A DNA stretch of 64,000 bases, taken from positions 24,373-88,372 of the forward strand of contig CAYMWA010000001.1 in NCBI GenBank assembly GCA_964393795.1. Reading direction: 5' to 3'. Source of the DNA: Chryseosolibacter sp964393795. Lineage in GTDB: Bacteria; Bacteroidota; Bacteroidia; Cytophagales; Cyclobacteriaceae. The position numbers and the translations under genes were made by a program. Every line of letters begins with the position of its first letter. The stretch's first letter is position 1. Below are positions 9,402 to 19,300 of this stretch, piece after piece. Below the pieces are notes generated by a model that saw nothing but the letters and a program-made list of their open reading frames with translations, made no database searches and was not told the DNA's origin.

Positions 9402-9437
9402 GTTGTCGGGATCTTACACAGAGAAAGCACACAGCGT

Positions 9438-9469
9438 CACACAATGATTTTTTGAAATTATTCTTTGTG
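9438..9469 (+). terminator. imperfect stem-loop after the ispG operon
   Basis: The arms cacacaatgattt (9438-9450) and aaattattctttgtg (9455-9469) pair with one mismatch and a small bulge around a TTTG loop. The surrounding 9410-9515 is low-complexity sequence with repeated cacag and ctcttcgtg-like words; nothing else is recognisable between 9402 and 9636. A terminator role is inferred from position. Confidence 0.35.
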
Positions 9470-9636
9470 ATCTCTGAGATTCTCAGTGCTCTTCGTGCTC
9501 CTGCATTTTGCGGGTTCTGAGCACGTCGGAAGGCACTGTTCGGGCAGGAACAGGAAAAATGCGTCACCACCCACTAAAACGGTGAAAAAGCCGTTGTTTT
9601 CATAGAATTTGGCATCTGCGTACTTCGAGCGGCCAT

Positions 9637-9670
9637 TTTGCCGGATTTTTGACTTATTTCCTTATTTTTG
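9637..9670 (+). promoter_or_regulatory. Bacteroidota-type promoter for the gene at 9687
   Basis: TTTG at 9637-9640 and TATTTTTG at 9663-9670 fit the -33 and -7 elements with a 22-bp spacer, slightly longer than the usual 19-21. The start codon follows 17 bp downstream of the -7 element. Confidence 0.45.
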
Positions 9671-9686
9671 ATGGAATTCCCCTAAT

Positions 9687-10671
9687 ATGCCCAGGGCACT
9701 TTTATTCTTCTTCGGATGCTGCCTCGCGCTCGGTGCCTGCACCCAGCGTGGCATATGCCCTGCCTTTCAAAGTGCCTACATTTACGACAAGGATGAACTG
9801 CGAAAGAAATTCAGTTATTTCCAGGAAGACTCTACCCCTAAAGTACTGACAGCCAGCAAGACACGCTATCTCATTGCGGAGCCCGTGCCTTATCACAAGA
9901 AAGTCAGAAGCATGCGCACGGTGGAGAAGAAGCCGGTATTTGTCAATGTTCCGGATTCTATCGCCCATCCGAACAGTGACAGTGTTTCCCTGGCGGACCT
10001 TGACCGGGCGGCGCGCTCGGTGATCGATAGCGCGTTTATCCCGGATTTGCCCCAGGCAGCGCCTCCGGCTCCTTTGCAGGATAGCGTTTATGTGATCTCG
10101 AAAGATCGGGAAGCGCGAGTGTTGAAATACAACGGCGCCGACAGCCTCGACTACGATCCGATCGAAAACAGGTACGTACCGCAGAAGCCCCAGTACTATG
10201 TCAAGCACGTTGGCCTGAACATCGAGCAGGATAACTACATGTGGTACCTGCGCGACTACCTTGTGCTTCCCGACGTGCGACTGGCCCAACACCAACAGGC
10301 GGCCGACCAGCGCGAGGCTGCACGCCCCCGCAACAAGAAGGACAAGGATAAGAAGGAGCGAAAGGGCCTGAAAGGCTTCTTCCAGAATCTGTTTAAGAAG
10401 AAACCGCATGAGAGCGATTCCTCAGACGTGATCCCGCCGCCGGAGGAAGAAGAATTTGATTTTATCGACATCGATACGACGGCGCAAAGCCGACTGTACC
10501 TGCCGACTGGATCTTCGCACGTGCCGATGGTCAATCCGGCGCGCGAGCCAACGCTCAATCCAGCGCGCCAGCCAACGCTCAATTGGCAATTGGGCAATTT
10601 GCAGTTGGCAATGGGGAAGTCTACACCTTTAGTGCCGACATCTTCCATTCTGTCTCTAATCTCCCAATCCC
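9687..10671 (+). CDS. lipoprotein of unknown function, 3' end lost in gap
   Basis: No family recognised. It starts with a lipoprotein signal (LGAC, Cys about residue 18), so the protein should be membrane-anchored in the periplasm or outer membrane. The visible 328 residues are low in predicted globular motifs: a Pro/Ala-rich segment near 115-130, a very basic run RPRNKKDKDKKERKG (about 212-226), KKKPHESD, and an acidic PPPEEEEFDFIDID (about 250-263). The last 45 residues are translated from tandem repeats (NPAREPTL twice, then GGCAATT-type heptamers) and may not belong to the protein; the real stop is hidden or eroded by the gap at 10672. Confidence 0.6.
10533..10580 (+). repeat. 24-bp tandem repeat, two copies
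   Basis: Units at 10533-10556 and 10557-10580 differ at two positions and read NPAREPTL / NPARQPTL in the overlapping frame. They run directly into heptameric GGCAATT-type repeats and then the assembly gap. Confidence 0.8.
10581..10613 (+). repeat. degenerate heptamer repeat, GGCAATT family
   Basis: Units ggcaatt, gggcaatt, tgcagtt and ggcaatg follow each other. The same heptamer family occurs at 42923-43056 (as TTGCCAA) and at 48869-48896. Confidence 0.6.
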
Positions 10672-10771
10672 NNNNNNNNNNNNNNNNNNNNNNNNNNNNN
10701 NNNNNNNNNNNNNNNNNNNNNNNNNNNNNNNNNNNNNNNNNNNNNNNNNNNNNNNNNNNNNNNNNNNNNNN
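10672..10771. other. assembly gap of 100 N
   Basis: Exactly 100 unknown bases, so a placeholder of unknown true size. Flanks (ctctaatctcccaatccc on the left, ctaatgactaaatt on the right) are low-complexity and consistent with a heptamer array. It removes the 3' end of the lipoprotein gene at 9687. Confidence 0.98.
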
Positions 10772-10785
10772 CTAATGACTAAATT

Positions 10786-11484
10786 TCAGTCAAAGAGGGT
10801 GAGATTTCCGTGTTGGTCGGCTGGAGGGGTCGGGATGATCAGTGAGGGCACGTCGAGCTCGCGTTGGCTGATGCGGGGGGAGACGGGGTAGTAGCTCATC
10901 TCTGGTGTATCAGGCGATTGGAGGATGTCGAGCAAAGATTTTTCAGTACTCGACCGGTCGAGCCATGCCTTTTCGAAGTTGCCTTGCAGGATCACCGGCA
11001 TGCGTTCCTGAATCGTTCGCACGATCGGGTTGGCCTCGCGGGTGATGATGGCGAAGGTCTGGATCTGGTTGCCATCGGGATCTTCGAATTCTTCCCATAA
11101 GCCGGGTAAGGAAAATACGGCCTTGGACTTCAATGTGAACCGGTGGGGGATGCTCGTCCTTTTGCCTACCTTCTTCCATCCGTAAAAGCCATCCGCCGGC
11201 ACAATGCACCGTTGCGTGCGAAGCGCCTTCTTCAGCACCGGCTTGTCGGCGAAATATTCCGCCCGGTGATTGATGTATTTCTCGCTCACGGTTTTGTTCT
11301 TCGCCCACTCTGGTGCGATGCCCCAATAAAAAAGTGAAACGCCCTGCGGTGCCGCGCTGGTGATCACCGGCAAGAGCTGCGTGGGAGCAGCGTTGTAGTG
11401 TACCTTGTAGAATTCCGGAACATCAACTGAGAAGCGTTCTGAAATTATTGAGGCGGGTGCGGTGATGCTGTAGCGGTCGATCAT
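10786..11484 (-). CDS. SRAP (YedK/HMCES-like) protein with substituted catalytic residues
   Basis: A 232-residue SOS-response-associated peptidase (DUF159) fold protein. Active YedK/HMCES caps abasic sites in single-stranded DNA through Cys2, with Asn, Glu and His helpers. The fold motifs are present (YNAAPTQ, YWGIAPEW, NHRAE with Asn72, PADGFY-WKK, RMPVIL), but the protein begins MIDRYS instead of MCGRYS, has Gly102 in FYGW where Glu is usual, and Gln159 in IQERMP where His is usual. Thus Cys, Glu and His are all replaced. The ATG at 11484 is supported by the RYS motif; the frame runs on upstream only through heptamer repeats. Likely a non-catalytic paralogue or one using other chemistry. 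Confidence 0.88.
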   Translation of the reverse strand: MIDRYSITAPASIISERFSVDVPEFYKVHYNAAPTQLLPVITSAAPQGVSLFYWGIAPEWAKNKTVSEKYINHRAEYFADKPVLKKALRTQRCIVPADGFYGWKKVGKRTSIPHRFTLKSKAVFSLPGLWEEFEDPDGNQIQTFAIITREANPIVRTIQERMPVILQGNFEKAWLDRSSTEKSLLDILQSPDTPEMSYYPVSPRISQRELDVPSLIIPTPPADQHGNLTLFD

Positions 11485-11500
11485 GGGTGTTGCTGATGAC

Positions 11501-11570
11501 GTGAGTCGTGAATCGTGAGTCGTGAGTCGTGAGTCGTGAATCGTGAGGCGTGAGGCGTGAATCTTGAATC
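11501..11570 (+). repeat. heptamer tandem array, GTGAGTC family, ten units
   Basis: Ten consecutive 7-bp units of the form GTGARKC (gtgagtc, gtgaatc, gtgaggc and one ttgaatc) fill almost the whole space between the SRAP start and the end of the upstream hydrolase gene. The period is not a multiple of three, and the array is intergenic. The same unit, as GTGAGTG/T, is at 33560-33608. Confidence 0.9.
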
Positions 11571-11578
11571 GTTGCGCC

Positions 11579-12532
11579 CTAACACGCCACTCCACTCACA
11601 AATCGCGTCGCTCGTTCCTCGGACCAATATAGCCCATTTTTATTGAATTGCGTGAATCCGACATGCCCGCCGCGGGAAAGGACTTCCAGTTGCACATACG
11701 GATGGTCTTTCAACAATGCTTGCGGGAAACATTCAGCACTGAGGAAAGGGTCGTTCAGTGTGTTGACGATGAGCGTTTGTGTTTTGATATTTTGTACGAA
11801 GCGCAGCGAACTGCATTGTGCGTAGTAGTCGGCAGCATTTTCAAAACCGTGCAGCGGTGCCGTGTAGCAGTCATCGAAGTCGGTGAGTGTTTTGATATTC
11901 GCCAGCGGTGTGAGGTCAAGGTCGCTTCTCAGGCGCGCCTTCATGCGCACTTTGTTTTTAAGACTTCTCAGAAACCGGTTGGAATAAATTCTGTTCGAGG
12001 GGAGTGAAATTTTTTCGCAGGCGCTTTGCAGATGCATCGGTACCGAGAAGACGACAGCCTTGCGAATGGCATTGGAAACTTCACGTTCGCCAAGGTATTT
12101 CAGTGTGAGGTTTCCGCCGAGGCTGAACCCGATAAGGGCGATGTCCTTGTATCGTGTCGTACTGAGGGCATGTTGCACCACTGTATCAAGATCATCAGTC
12201 GCGCCACTGTGATAGAACCGCAATTGCCGGTTCATCTCCCCACTGCAGCCGCGGAAATTCCAGGCGATGACGTCGAAGCCGTTGTTGTAAAACGCTCTCG
12301 CCATGCCTTTAATGTAGGCCCTTGAGCTGTTCCCTTCCAATCCGTGCGATATGATGGCGAGTCGGTCGCTGCCGCGGGTCAGCCAGTCGAGGTCCAGGAA
12401 ATCATCATCAGCGGTGGTGATCCGTTCACGCTGATAAGGCAGCACGCGAACGCGACGCAAGAGGGCGGGATAGATGGTTTCAAGGTGCGGCCCGTACAAG
12501 AAGAAGGGAGGGAGATAGGGAGGGATGTTCAT
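11579..12532 (-). CDS. alpha/beta hydrolase, YheT (ABHD1/3-like) family
   Basis: A 317-residue alpha/beta hydrolase. It starts with the family's typical N-terminal pattern (PPYLPPFFLYGPHLETIYPAL), has the oxyanion HGLEG, the nucleophile elbow GFSLGG (Ser), the acid in NTLNDPFLS and the catalytic His in RGGHVGF. Members of this group are thought to be esterases or lipases; the substrate is unknown. Its start overlaps the stop of the TerC-family gene by 4 bp (ATGA), so they are translationally coupled. Confidence 0.9.
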   Translation of the reverse strand: MNIPPYLPPFFLYGPHLETIYPALLRRVRVLPYQRERITTADDDFLDLDWLTRGSDRLAIISHGLEGNSSRAYIKGMARAFYNNGFDVIAWNFRGCSGEMNRQLRFYHSGATDDLDTVVQHALSTTRYKDIALIGFSLGGNLTLKYLGEREVSNAIRKAVVFSVPMHLQSACEKISLPSNRIYSNRFLRSLKNKVRMKARLRSDLDLTPLANIKTLTDFDDCYTAPLHGFENAADYYAQCSSLRFVQNIKTQTLIVNTLNDPFLSAECFPQALLKDHPYVQLEVLSRGGHVGFTQFNKNGLYWSEERATRFVSGVAC

Positions 12533-13314
12533 TTTTCGACAGTCTCGTGTTCTTCCTCCTTGACCACCTGCGGTGTAGCGGCCGCCCTGTTTCGGCGTCG
12601 CCGCACGCGCATGTTAATCATTTCAATGCCCATGGAGAACACGACCGCAAAGTAAATATATCCTTTCGGGATATCCTTGCCCAGCCCTTCAAGGAAGATC
12701 ATAAATCCGATAAGGATGAGGAATCCGAGGGCGAGCACTTCCATCGACGGATGTCTGTGGATAAAGTCGCTGATCTTCCCCGAAAAAACAATCATGATGC
12801 CGATGGAGAAGATAACCGCAATAATCATGATCGAGATAAATTTCGTCAGGCCCACGGCGGTGAGGATGGAGTCGAACGAGAAGATGATGTCAAGCAAAAT
12901 GATCTGTACGATGACGCCGGTCACGTTCACCTTTTTGATGGTGGTCTCCTCTACCGCTTCGTCTTCGCCCTCCATTTCGTGGTTGATCTCGCGCGTACTT
13001 TTGGCGATCAGAAACATACCGCCAAGGATCAGGATCAGGTCACGGCCGCTGATGCCGCCATCCTCGCTGATCCACAGCGGTACACCAAACAGGGGCTCCT
13101 GAAATTTCATCACCCAGGTGATGGTGAGCAGCAGCAGTATGCGCACGAGCATTGCGAGCAGTAGCCCGAGGTTTCGCGTGCGCGCGCGAATTTCAACCGG
13201 CAGTCGGTTAGAGACAATCGATATGAAGATGATGTTGTCAATTCCCAGTACCACCTCAAAGAAAGTAAGCGTCAATAGCGCCATCCAGGCTTCGGGTGTC
13301 AGGAAGATTTCCAT
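12529..13314 (-). CDS. TerC family integral membrane protein
   Basis: A 261-residue TerC/YgdQ-type protein with seven or so membrane helices. The two family hallmark acidic motifs are visible: FFEVVLGIDNIIFIS (about residues 18-32) and LLDIIFSFDSILTAVGL (about 140-156), which in this family are proposed to bind or move metal ions such as Mn2+. The cytoplasmic loop between them is acidic (HEMEGEDEAVEET), and the tail is basic then acidic. It is the first gene of a pair with the YheT-like hydrolase. Transport substrate is not known. Confidence 0.9.
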   Translation of the reverse strand: MEIFLTPEAWMALLTLTFFEVVLGIDNIIFISIVSNRLPVEIRARTRNLGLLLAMLVRILLLLTITWVMKFQEPLFGVPLWISEDGGISGRDLILILGGMFLIAKSTREINHEMEGEDEAVEETTIKKVNVTGVIVQIILLDIIFSFDSILTAVGLTKFISIMIIAVIFSIGIMIVFSGKISDFIHRHPSMEVLALGFLILIGFMIFLEGLGKDIPKGYIYFAVVFSMGIEMINMRVRRRRNRAAATPQVVKEEEHETVEK

Positions 13315-13335
13315 GATGAAGTTTAGTGTCTTTTA

Positions 13336-16300
13336 TTAGTCATGTACCACCATCACCTTTTTTCTTACGGGGCCTTCCGGTAGAGACAACTCCAGCAGGT
13401 ACACGCCGCCGGAATACGATTTCGTATCGATCATCTTCACTGTTTCTCCCTTGCGGAAAGAGGTCGAGAAAACGGCTTTCCCAAAAGTATCAAAAACTTT
13501 CAAAGGTGTCTCAGATACGGCAGGTACAGGGAGAATGATGGTCATCCGATCGTCGGCAGGGTTGGGGTACACCTGCAGGTATTGATCCAACGGTATTTCC
13601 ACGCTCGTGACGATGTCTGCGGGTGCAGTGCCGTCACCGCGCATGATCGTTTGAAGAACATCTTTGGTTTGCAGGTTTTGCACGAACACGATCACGGCGA
13701 AAGGTTTGAAGTTGCCGTTCTCATCACGGGTCACTTGTCGCATGTCGTATGAGACGTTGATCTCCTGTGGCGGATCCAAAGGCGAGAGTGAAGTCAGTGG
13801 CGTGCCAGCTGCAGTCGGAAGAAACTTGCGCAGTACATAGCGCTGATTCATCACTTCTTTCTCGGCAACGGCGATGAACACATTGTACTGGCCCGTGCCG
13901 CTGAGGTCGGTAGTAGCGGCAACGGTAGCCTTGACGTTGAGTTTGTCCGCGGGCTCCGCTCCGAAGTCGATGGTAAGGTTCACGGGTGAGGTGACGAGTG
14001 ACCTTAGGCTGAAATACAATGGCAGCGCAGGTGACAGGAATGTGCGGTTGTCCGCTTCCTGTCCGAAGCCGCCGTCGATAAAGGCCCTCGCGGCGGTGGT
14101 GACACCGTAAAACGCGGCGCGCGCATTTTGATCGGTGGGGTTTGCCAGGTTGAGCGCATCGGGCGGCGAGCTGTTTTGTGCCGGCGTATGGTGATATTCC
14201 AGTTTCACCAACTCGGCCGGGTTGAAGTTAAAGTTTGCGTCGGCGCGGAATTTCTTGAACTCGATGTTGTTGGCTTCCTGTGCAGGATTGAGTGTCGTAA
14301 AGTTTTCGACGAGGATGGTGCGGTTGCGTTCTTCGATGACCACGTTGTTAAAAGCGAATCCGTCGCGGTGTTCGCGATTGTTGAAGCTCGCAAAGGCCAC
14401 GCGGAACCGTACCTGCGACCTGTTGGGCGGCAGCACGTCGAGGGTATGTTTGCCGACGGCCCAGTCAAGCTGATTGGTCAGTGACCATCCCGAAGAAAGG
14501 TCGGTCTGTTCTCCCGGGTTGGAGGATATCGTCAAGCGGTTGTACCAATCAAGTCCCGACGCTACATCCCCAAGACGTTCCCAGGTGTCGCCGCCATCGA
14601 CGGAGTATTGTAACACTGCGCCATCCGACGGTTCTGTGTCGGCCCAGTGCTTAATGGATATGACAGGCCTGGAGAAGGCACTCAGGTCGAAGCACGGGCT
14701 GTTGACGTACGACACATCGTTTGCTTCATATGGTTCAGTTGACCCCGTCACCCAGGCAGGTTCACTCGTATTGATCCGGGCCTTGGAGGCTACATCAAAC
14801 TCCCATGTTGAATTACCCTCCTTGTCTTCGACCACCCAGAATCCCCTGCCGTTGTCGAGCTGTGACATGTCGTAGTGCAGTGAGCCGGTCGTCGGGGTCC
14901 ATAGCTTTAGTATGGAAATATCCCGCTCGAAGACGCTGGGACATCCACCAAAATTGTCTGCGGTCTTTCCGGTCACCCGCACCCGGAGTGCACTTGAGGC
15001 CGCGCCGAACTTGTGGATAGGATTCTGATAGGTGCCGCTGGTCTTCGACAGTCCGGAGATGTTTTCCGAGAGAATGCCGTAGCCTGTTGACTCTCCGTCG
15101 CCGAAATCCCACGCCACACGGTTGATGGGGACGCTCGAGCTGACTTCAAAATTCGTTTCATCATCTTCACAGACATTGAAGTACTCAAAGCGGATATCGC
15201 GTGGATATGGTCCGACCACCTGATCCAGCTGAAGGCTGTCGGAACATACCAGGTAATTTCCCGGTGTGATCTCGAAGGGTGGATGTTCCACTTTTAGTTT
15301 TGCGTAATATGTGCTGACACCCGGAAACCGATATTCAACATCCTGGCCGGTCTTGGTGTCACCGCTGAAGTTCCACGTGTAGGTGGAGGTAGCCAGGTTG
15401 CCGGCAGTCTGTGCGTGGTAGGGGATGAGCGCCGTGTCGCATTGCGGCTGAACGGTGAACAGTGCCTTCGGACTTGGGAGTACCTTTACTGTTTTCTCCA
15501 GCGAGTTCGTACAGTTGTTACCGGTGATCAGCGTGTAGCTGAACGTATAGCCTGTGCCGTTGGCAGGCCCCTCGATGGGCGGATTAAAGACGTACTGGTT
15601 GTTTGAAAAAGGTTCGGTTGCACCGTTGATCCGAAATGTACCACCGGGGGGACTGAATTCAAGGATCCGGTCTGTGATATTGGAGCAAAAGATCTCGCCG
15701 TTTTCCACGCCGGAGATGGCAACGGGAATGCGCGGCGACACATTGATGGTGACCGGAGCCAGTTGGTGGGTGCAACCGGTCGTGCTGTTGATCGATGTAT
15801 AAAGCACATCGAACTGCAGCGTAGCCAACGGGTTGGCACCTTTTGTCACGGCGTCGTCGAAGATAGCTTCGGGATCAAATGTCACTGCAGGCTGGAACAC
15901 GGGCGCGGGACTGTAATTCGCCGGCGATGTCGTGTTTCGATACACAAACTGATACTTTACGTTGGTTTGTGCACCCTGTAGGGTAACGGGGTCGTCCTCA
16001 TAGCAGAATTCTGTCTGTGGAGGTGCAAAACTTGCAGTGGGCAACGGATTCACCGTGTAGTCGACCGACGTGGTATTGGAGCAACTCTCCGTGTCGGTGC
16101 GGCTTGCTACGACGGTGATGGTCCGAATCGTCTGGTCGGTCAACGGGTTAAGGTTGTCTGCAAGTGAACTTTGTTGATAGGCCAATGTAGGGTTAAAGAC
16201 GGCAGTACCCCCTCCGTTGTCTGTAATGCCAAAGCCCGAAATGGTCACGTCAGTTGACTGATCAGTTGTCAGGACCACCGTAGACGGTGATGTGCCTTGT

Positions 16301-19300
16301 TCGAAGCAGTACGGCGTGCCGGCGGCGGGGATGCTGCTGGCAAAGGTAATGTCGGGTTGCGGGTTGACGATCAACTCCTCGGTGATTTGCGCGCTGCCCG
16401 TACATCCAGGTCCGAGGAAGGAGTAACGGATATAGAGTGATTTCTGTGGATCACCCGGCGGAATACCTGCGCCGGCTGGCGTAAAGGTAGCTTTGCCCGA
16501 GGTTGTGTTGTTCAGGCCGAGTGCATCACTGACGAAGCCTGATGTCGGTGAAGTGCTGATCTCAAAGGATCCTGCGCTGGGCTGGTTTCCCGTGAGGTTA
16601 AACGGAGTGCCATTGCCGCACACAATCATACCCGGTGTCAGACCACCGATATCCATTGTAATGGGCGGGTTAACCGTGAAGGTCTTGCTTACGCTATTGC
16701 TGCAATGGAGCACGGGGTCACTCGTGTGAAACGTGAGCACGAATTTCTGGCTCACCGTACCATCTGCGCCATTCGCCACAGCGTTGTCGTACAGCGTACG
16801 CAGGTTGAAATTGTTGATGGTTGTGGTGGGAAAGTTTATGTTGAGGTTGGGGTTGAACAGATCGTAGTTGCCGTTCGGTTGATCACCAACGATTTGCTGC
16901 GGGCTATCTTCATAACAAACGTCGAGGTCCGCTTCCGTAAAGGACGCGGGAAACAATGGCCTCACTTGTACGGTTTGATCAATGGTGGTACGACATCCGT
17001 TCACATCGGTGCGGGTAGCTGAGATGATGATATCTTCCGGGGCGTTGTAGTTGGTATACGGCGGGCTGTTGGTAGCAAACGCCTTTGCCTTTAGTGCCTC
17101 ATCGGGATCAAAACTAGCTGTGCCATTGCCCTGATCGAAGATACCGTAGCCTGTAATGGCCACTTGTGTCGGAGCGGGCGAATTGGTTTTTACCGCGATG
17201 CTCGCGGCTTCATAGCAGAATTCTGTTTCCGTCAGCGGTACCCACGCGACTTCCGGATTCGGACTGATGTAAATCACCGTCGTGAGTGCAGCTGTACAGG
17301 CACTGCTGTTGCTTCCGACGGTCCCCGGAACGTTGTAGGTGTAACGGATATAATATTTGGTGATGTTGGATGCAGGTGGAAGGCCGAATCCATTGCTTGT
17401 GAAAGCGTCATGCGGATTGAATATGGCCTTGCCGGAATTCGGCGGGCTGTCGGCCAGACCAACGGCGGGGCCCGAAAACCAGTTGATGCTGTCACGACTG
17501 ATCTGGTAGATGCCTTCGTTAAAATTGGCTTCGAGGTTATACGTTTCATCGACATCGCAGATGACCTGTTCCGGCTTGATCCCTGACACCTTTAGGGTCG
17601 GCATGGTGTAGAGATTGACGTATTGAACGCGCCAGAAGATGGGTGTCGGCGGGTCATAACCGCCGGGAACCAGTTCGACGCCTAACGGTCCTGTTACGGG
17701 CAACCGATATCGTCGTACGCGCATGCCGACATAAGTGTAATTCGCACCGGGCACGTAGGGCACCAGTTCTGAAGGTACAATGTATTGGTCCTCGCCGTTG
17801 GAAACGTCTCCGGCTACACCTGGCCCGGCCGTACCCGAACTGCTGTAGGCTTTAAAGTCGTAAAAATCATAGCGGTAGCCGTTGGGCATATAATAGGTGT
17901 TGTTGTCGGCGTCCAGCTGGGCCTGCCAGTCAGGTCCAAGCGCCAGCACTTTGGTAATATCGGTTCCTTCATTCTCGCAATAGGACCCCGCGAGGTTGAC
18001 GATGCTCCCCGATGCGTTCGAGACGGAGAACTGCCGGACGTCCGTGATAGGGCAGCCATTACTTAATTCAGTTGCATAGGTGATGGCGTGTGGAGACCCT
18101 GCTGTCCCTGCCAGGTCGGGATCAAAGTAGTAGGTTCCTTCTGATAAGTAAACGCCGTTGCCCGAATAGGTGCTGTTGTTCGATGGCGTTGCTGTCAACT
18201 GGATGGGGTCGCTATTCAATGTGAAACTTGTACTCAGCGGACTTGTGTAGACAATGTTTTCATCCGTGGAGTCGACGGCTACCGCGGTGGTCGCGTTGGG
18301 ATCGAAGATGTCGGATTCGCAACCGTTCGCGTCGATAATCTTGACAGTATATTGAAATGTGGTGTCCTTGCCATAGGTGGGTGTCACTATGGGGTTCGGT
18401 CCCATGTCGGTGAAGCCACCCAGTGCGGCATTCGTTGACCAAAGATACTGATAGGTTCCTGCCACCGAGGGTCCGATAAGGGTGGGTGAACCGCCAAGGG
18501 TCACAGAAGTGCCTGAACACACATCCAGGGTAGCGGGCCCTGCATCTGCTATCGGCACGGGTGCTACCTCAAAGGTCACCTCCAGCGGTGTGCTCTGACA
18601 TCCGTCTACATGAACGACATAGCGTTTCACCGTTCCGACGACGGAAGAATTGATACCCAGGTCGGTGACGTTAACCTGATCCCCTGTCGCTTTCAACGTT
18701 GAAAGCGAAGCGTTTTCGTACCAGTTGAATGTTCCGGTGCCATTGACGACGGCTACGGTCGCGGCACTGATATCTTCATTAAGGCAATAGAGCAGGTCCT
18801 GTCCCGCTTCCAGCGCGGGAGCGGTAGGCGCGGAAGTGCCGACGTTGATCGTGGCAAAAACGACGGGCTCGTCGATTGCCCATTTGCCCGCGGTGCTGTT
18901 GCCGTTCACGATGGTCGTGCTGGCACCTGGCGAACTCGCGTAGACCTTTAAACCCGTGATGGTGATGACGTCAATCTTGTCATTGGTGCCGTCGAGTGTA
19001 TAGTCGAGCGTCAGCCGGGTGAGTGTTTTCGGATTCAGCTGAATGGTAGCGATATCGGTATTACCGGCGGGGCCCGCCGTGACGGATGCGCTGCTGATGT
19101 CGAATCCGAAATCTGTGTCGCTAAAGTCGAGGTTGATGCTGCCTCCCGCGATGAAGTCGCCAGCACCCTCTTCGCTGATGACGATATCGGCGATCGATTG
19201 GAAGGAGCCACTGCAAATGTCGGAGGTTATACTATTGACCACGACGCCGGAAGTGGAGAAGGTCCAGACGGTTTTGTTGGAGATGCCACCCCAGTCGTTG

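Noticed and set aside
9402..9636. Small RNA or riboswitch in the ispG-lipoprotein gap
   Set aside because: Only low-complexity repeats and one weak stem-loop are seen; no known riboswitch core is recognisable.
11501..11570. CRISPR array
   Set aside because: Units are 7 bp with no spacers, and no cas genes are present; the same holds for the other tandem arrays.
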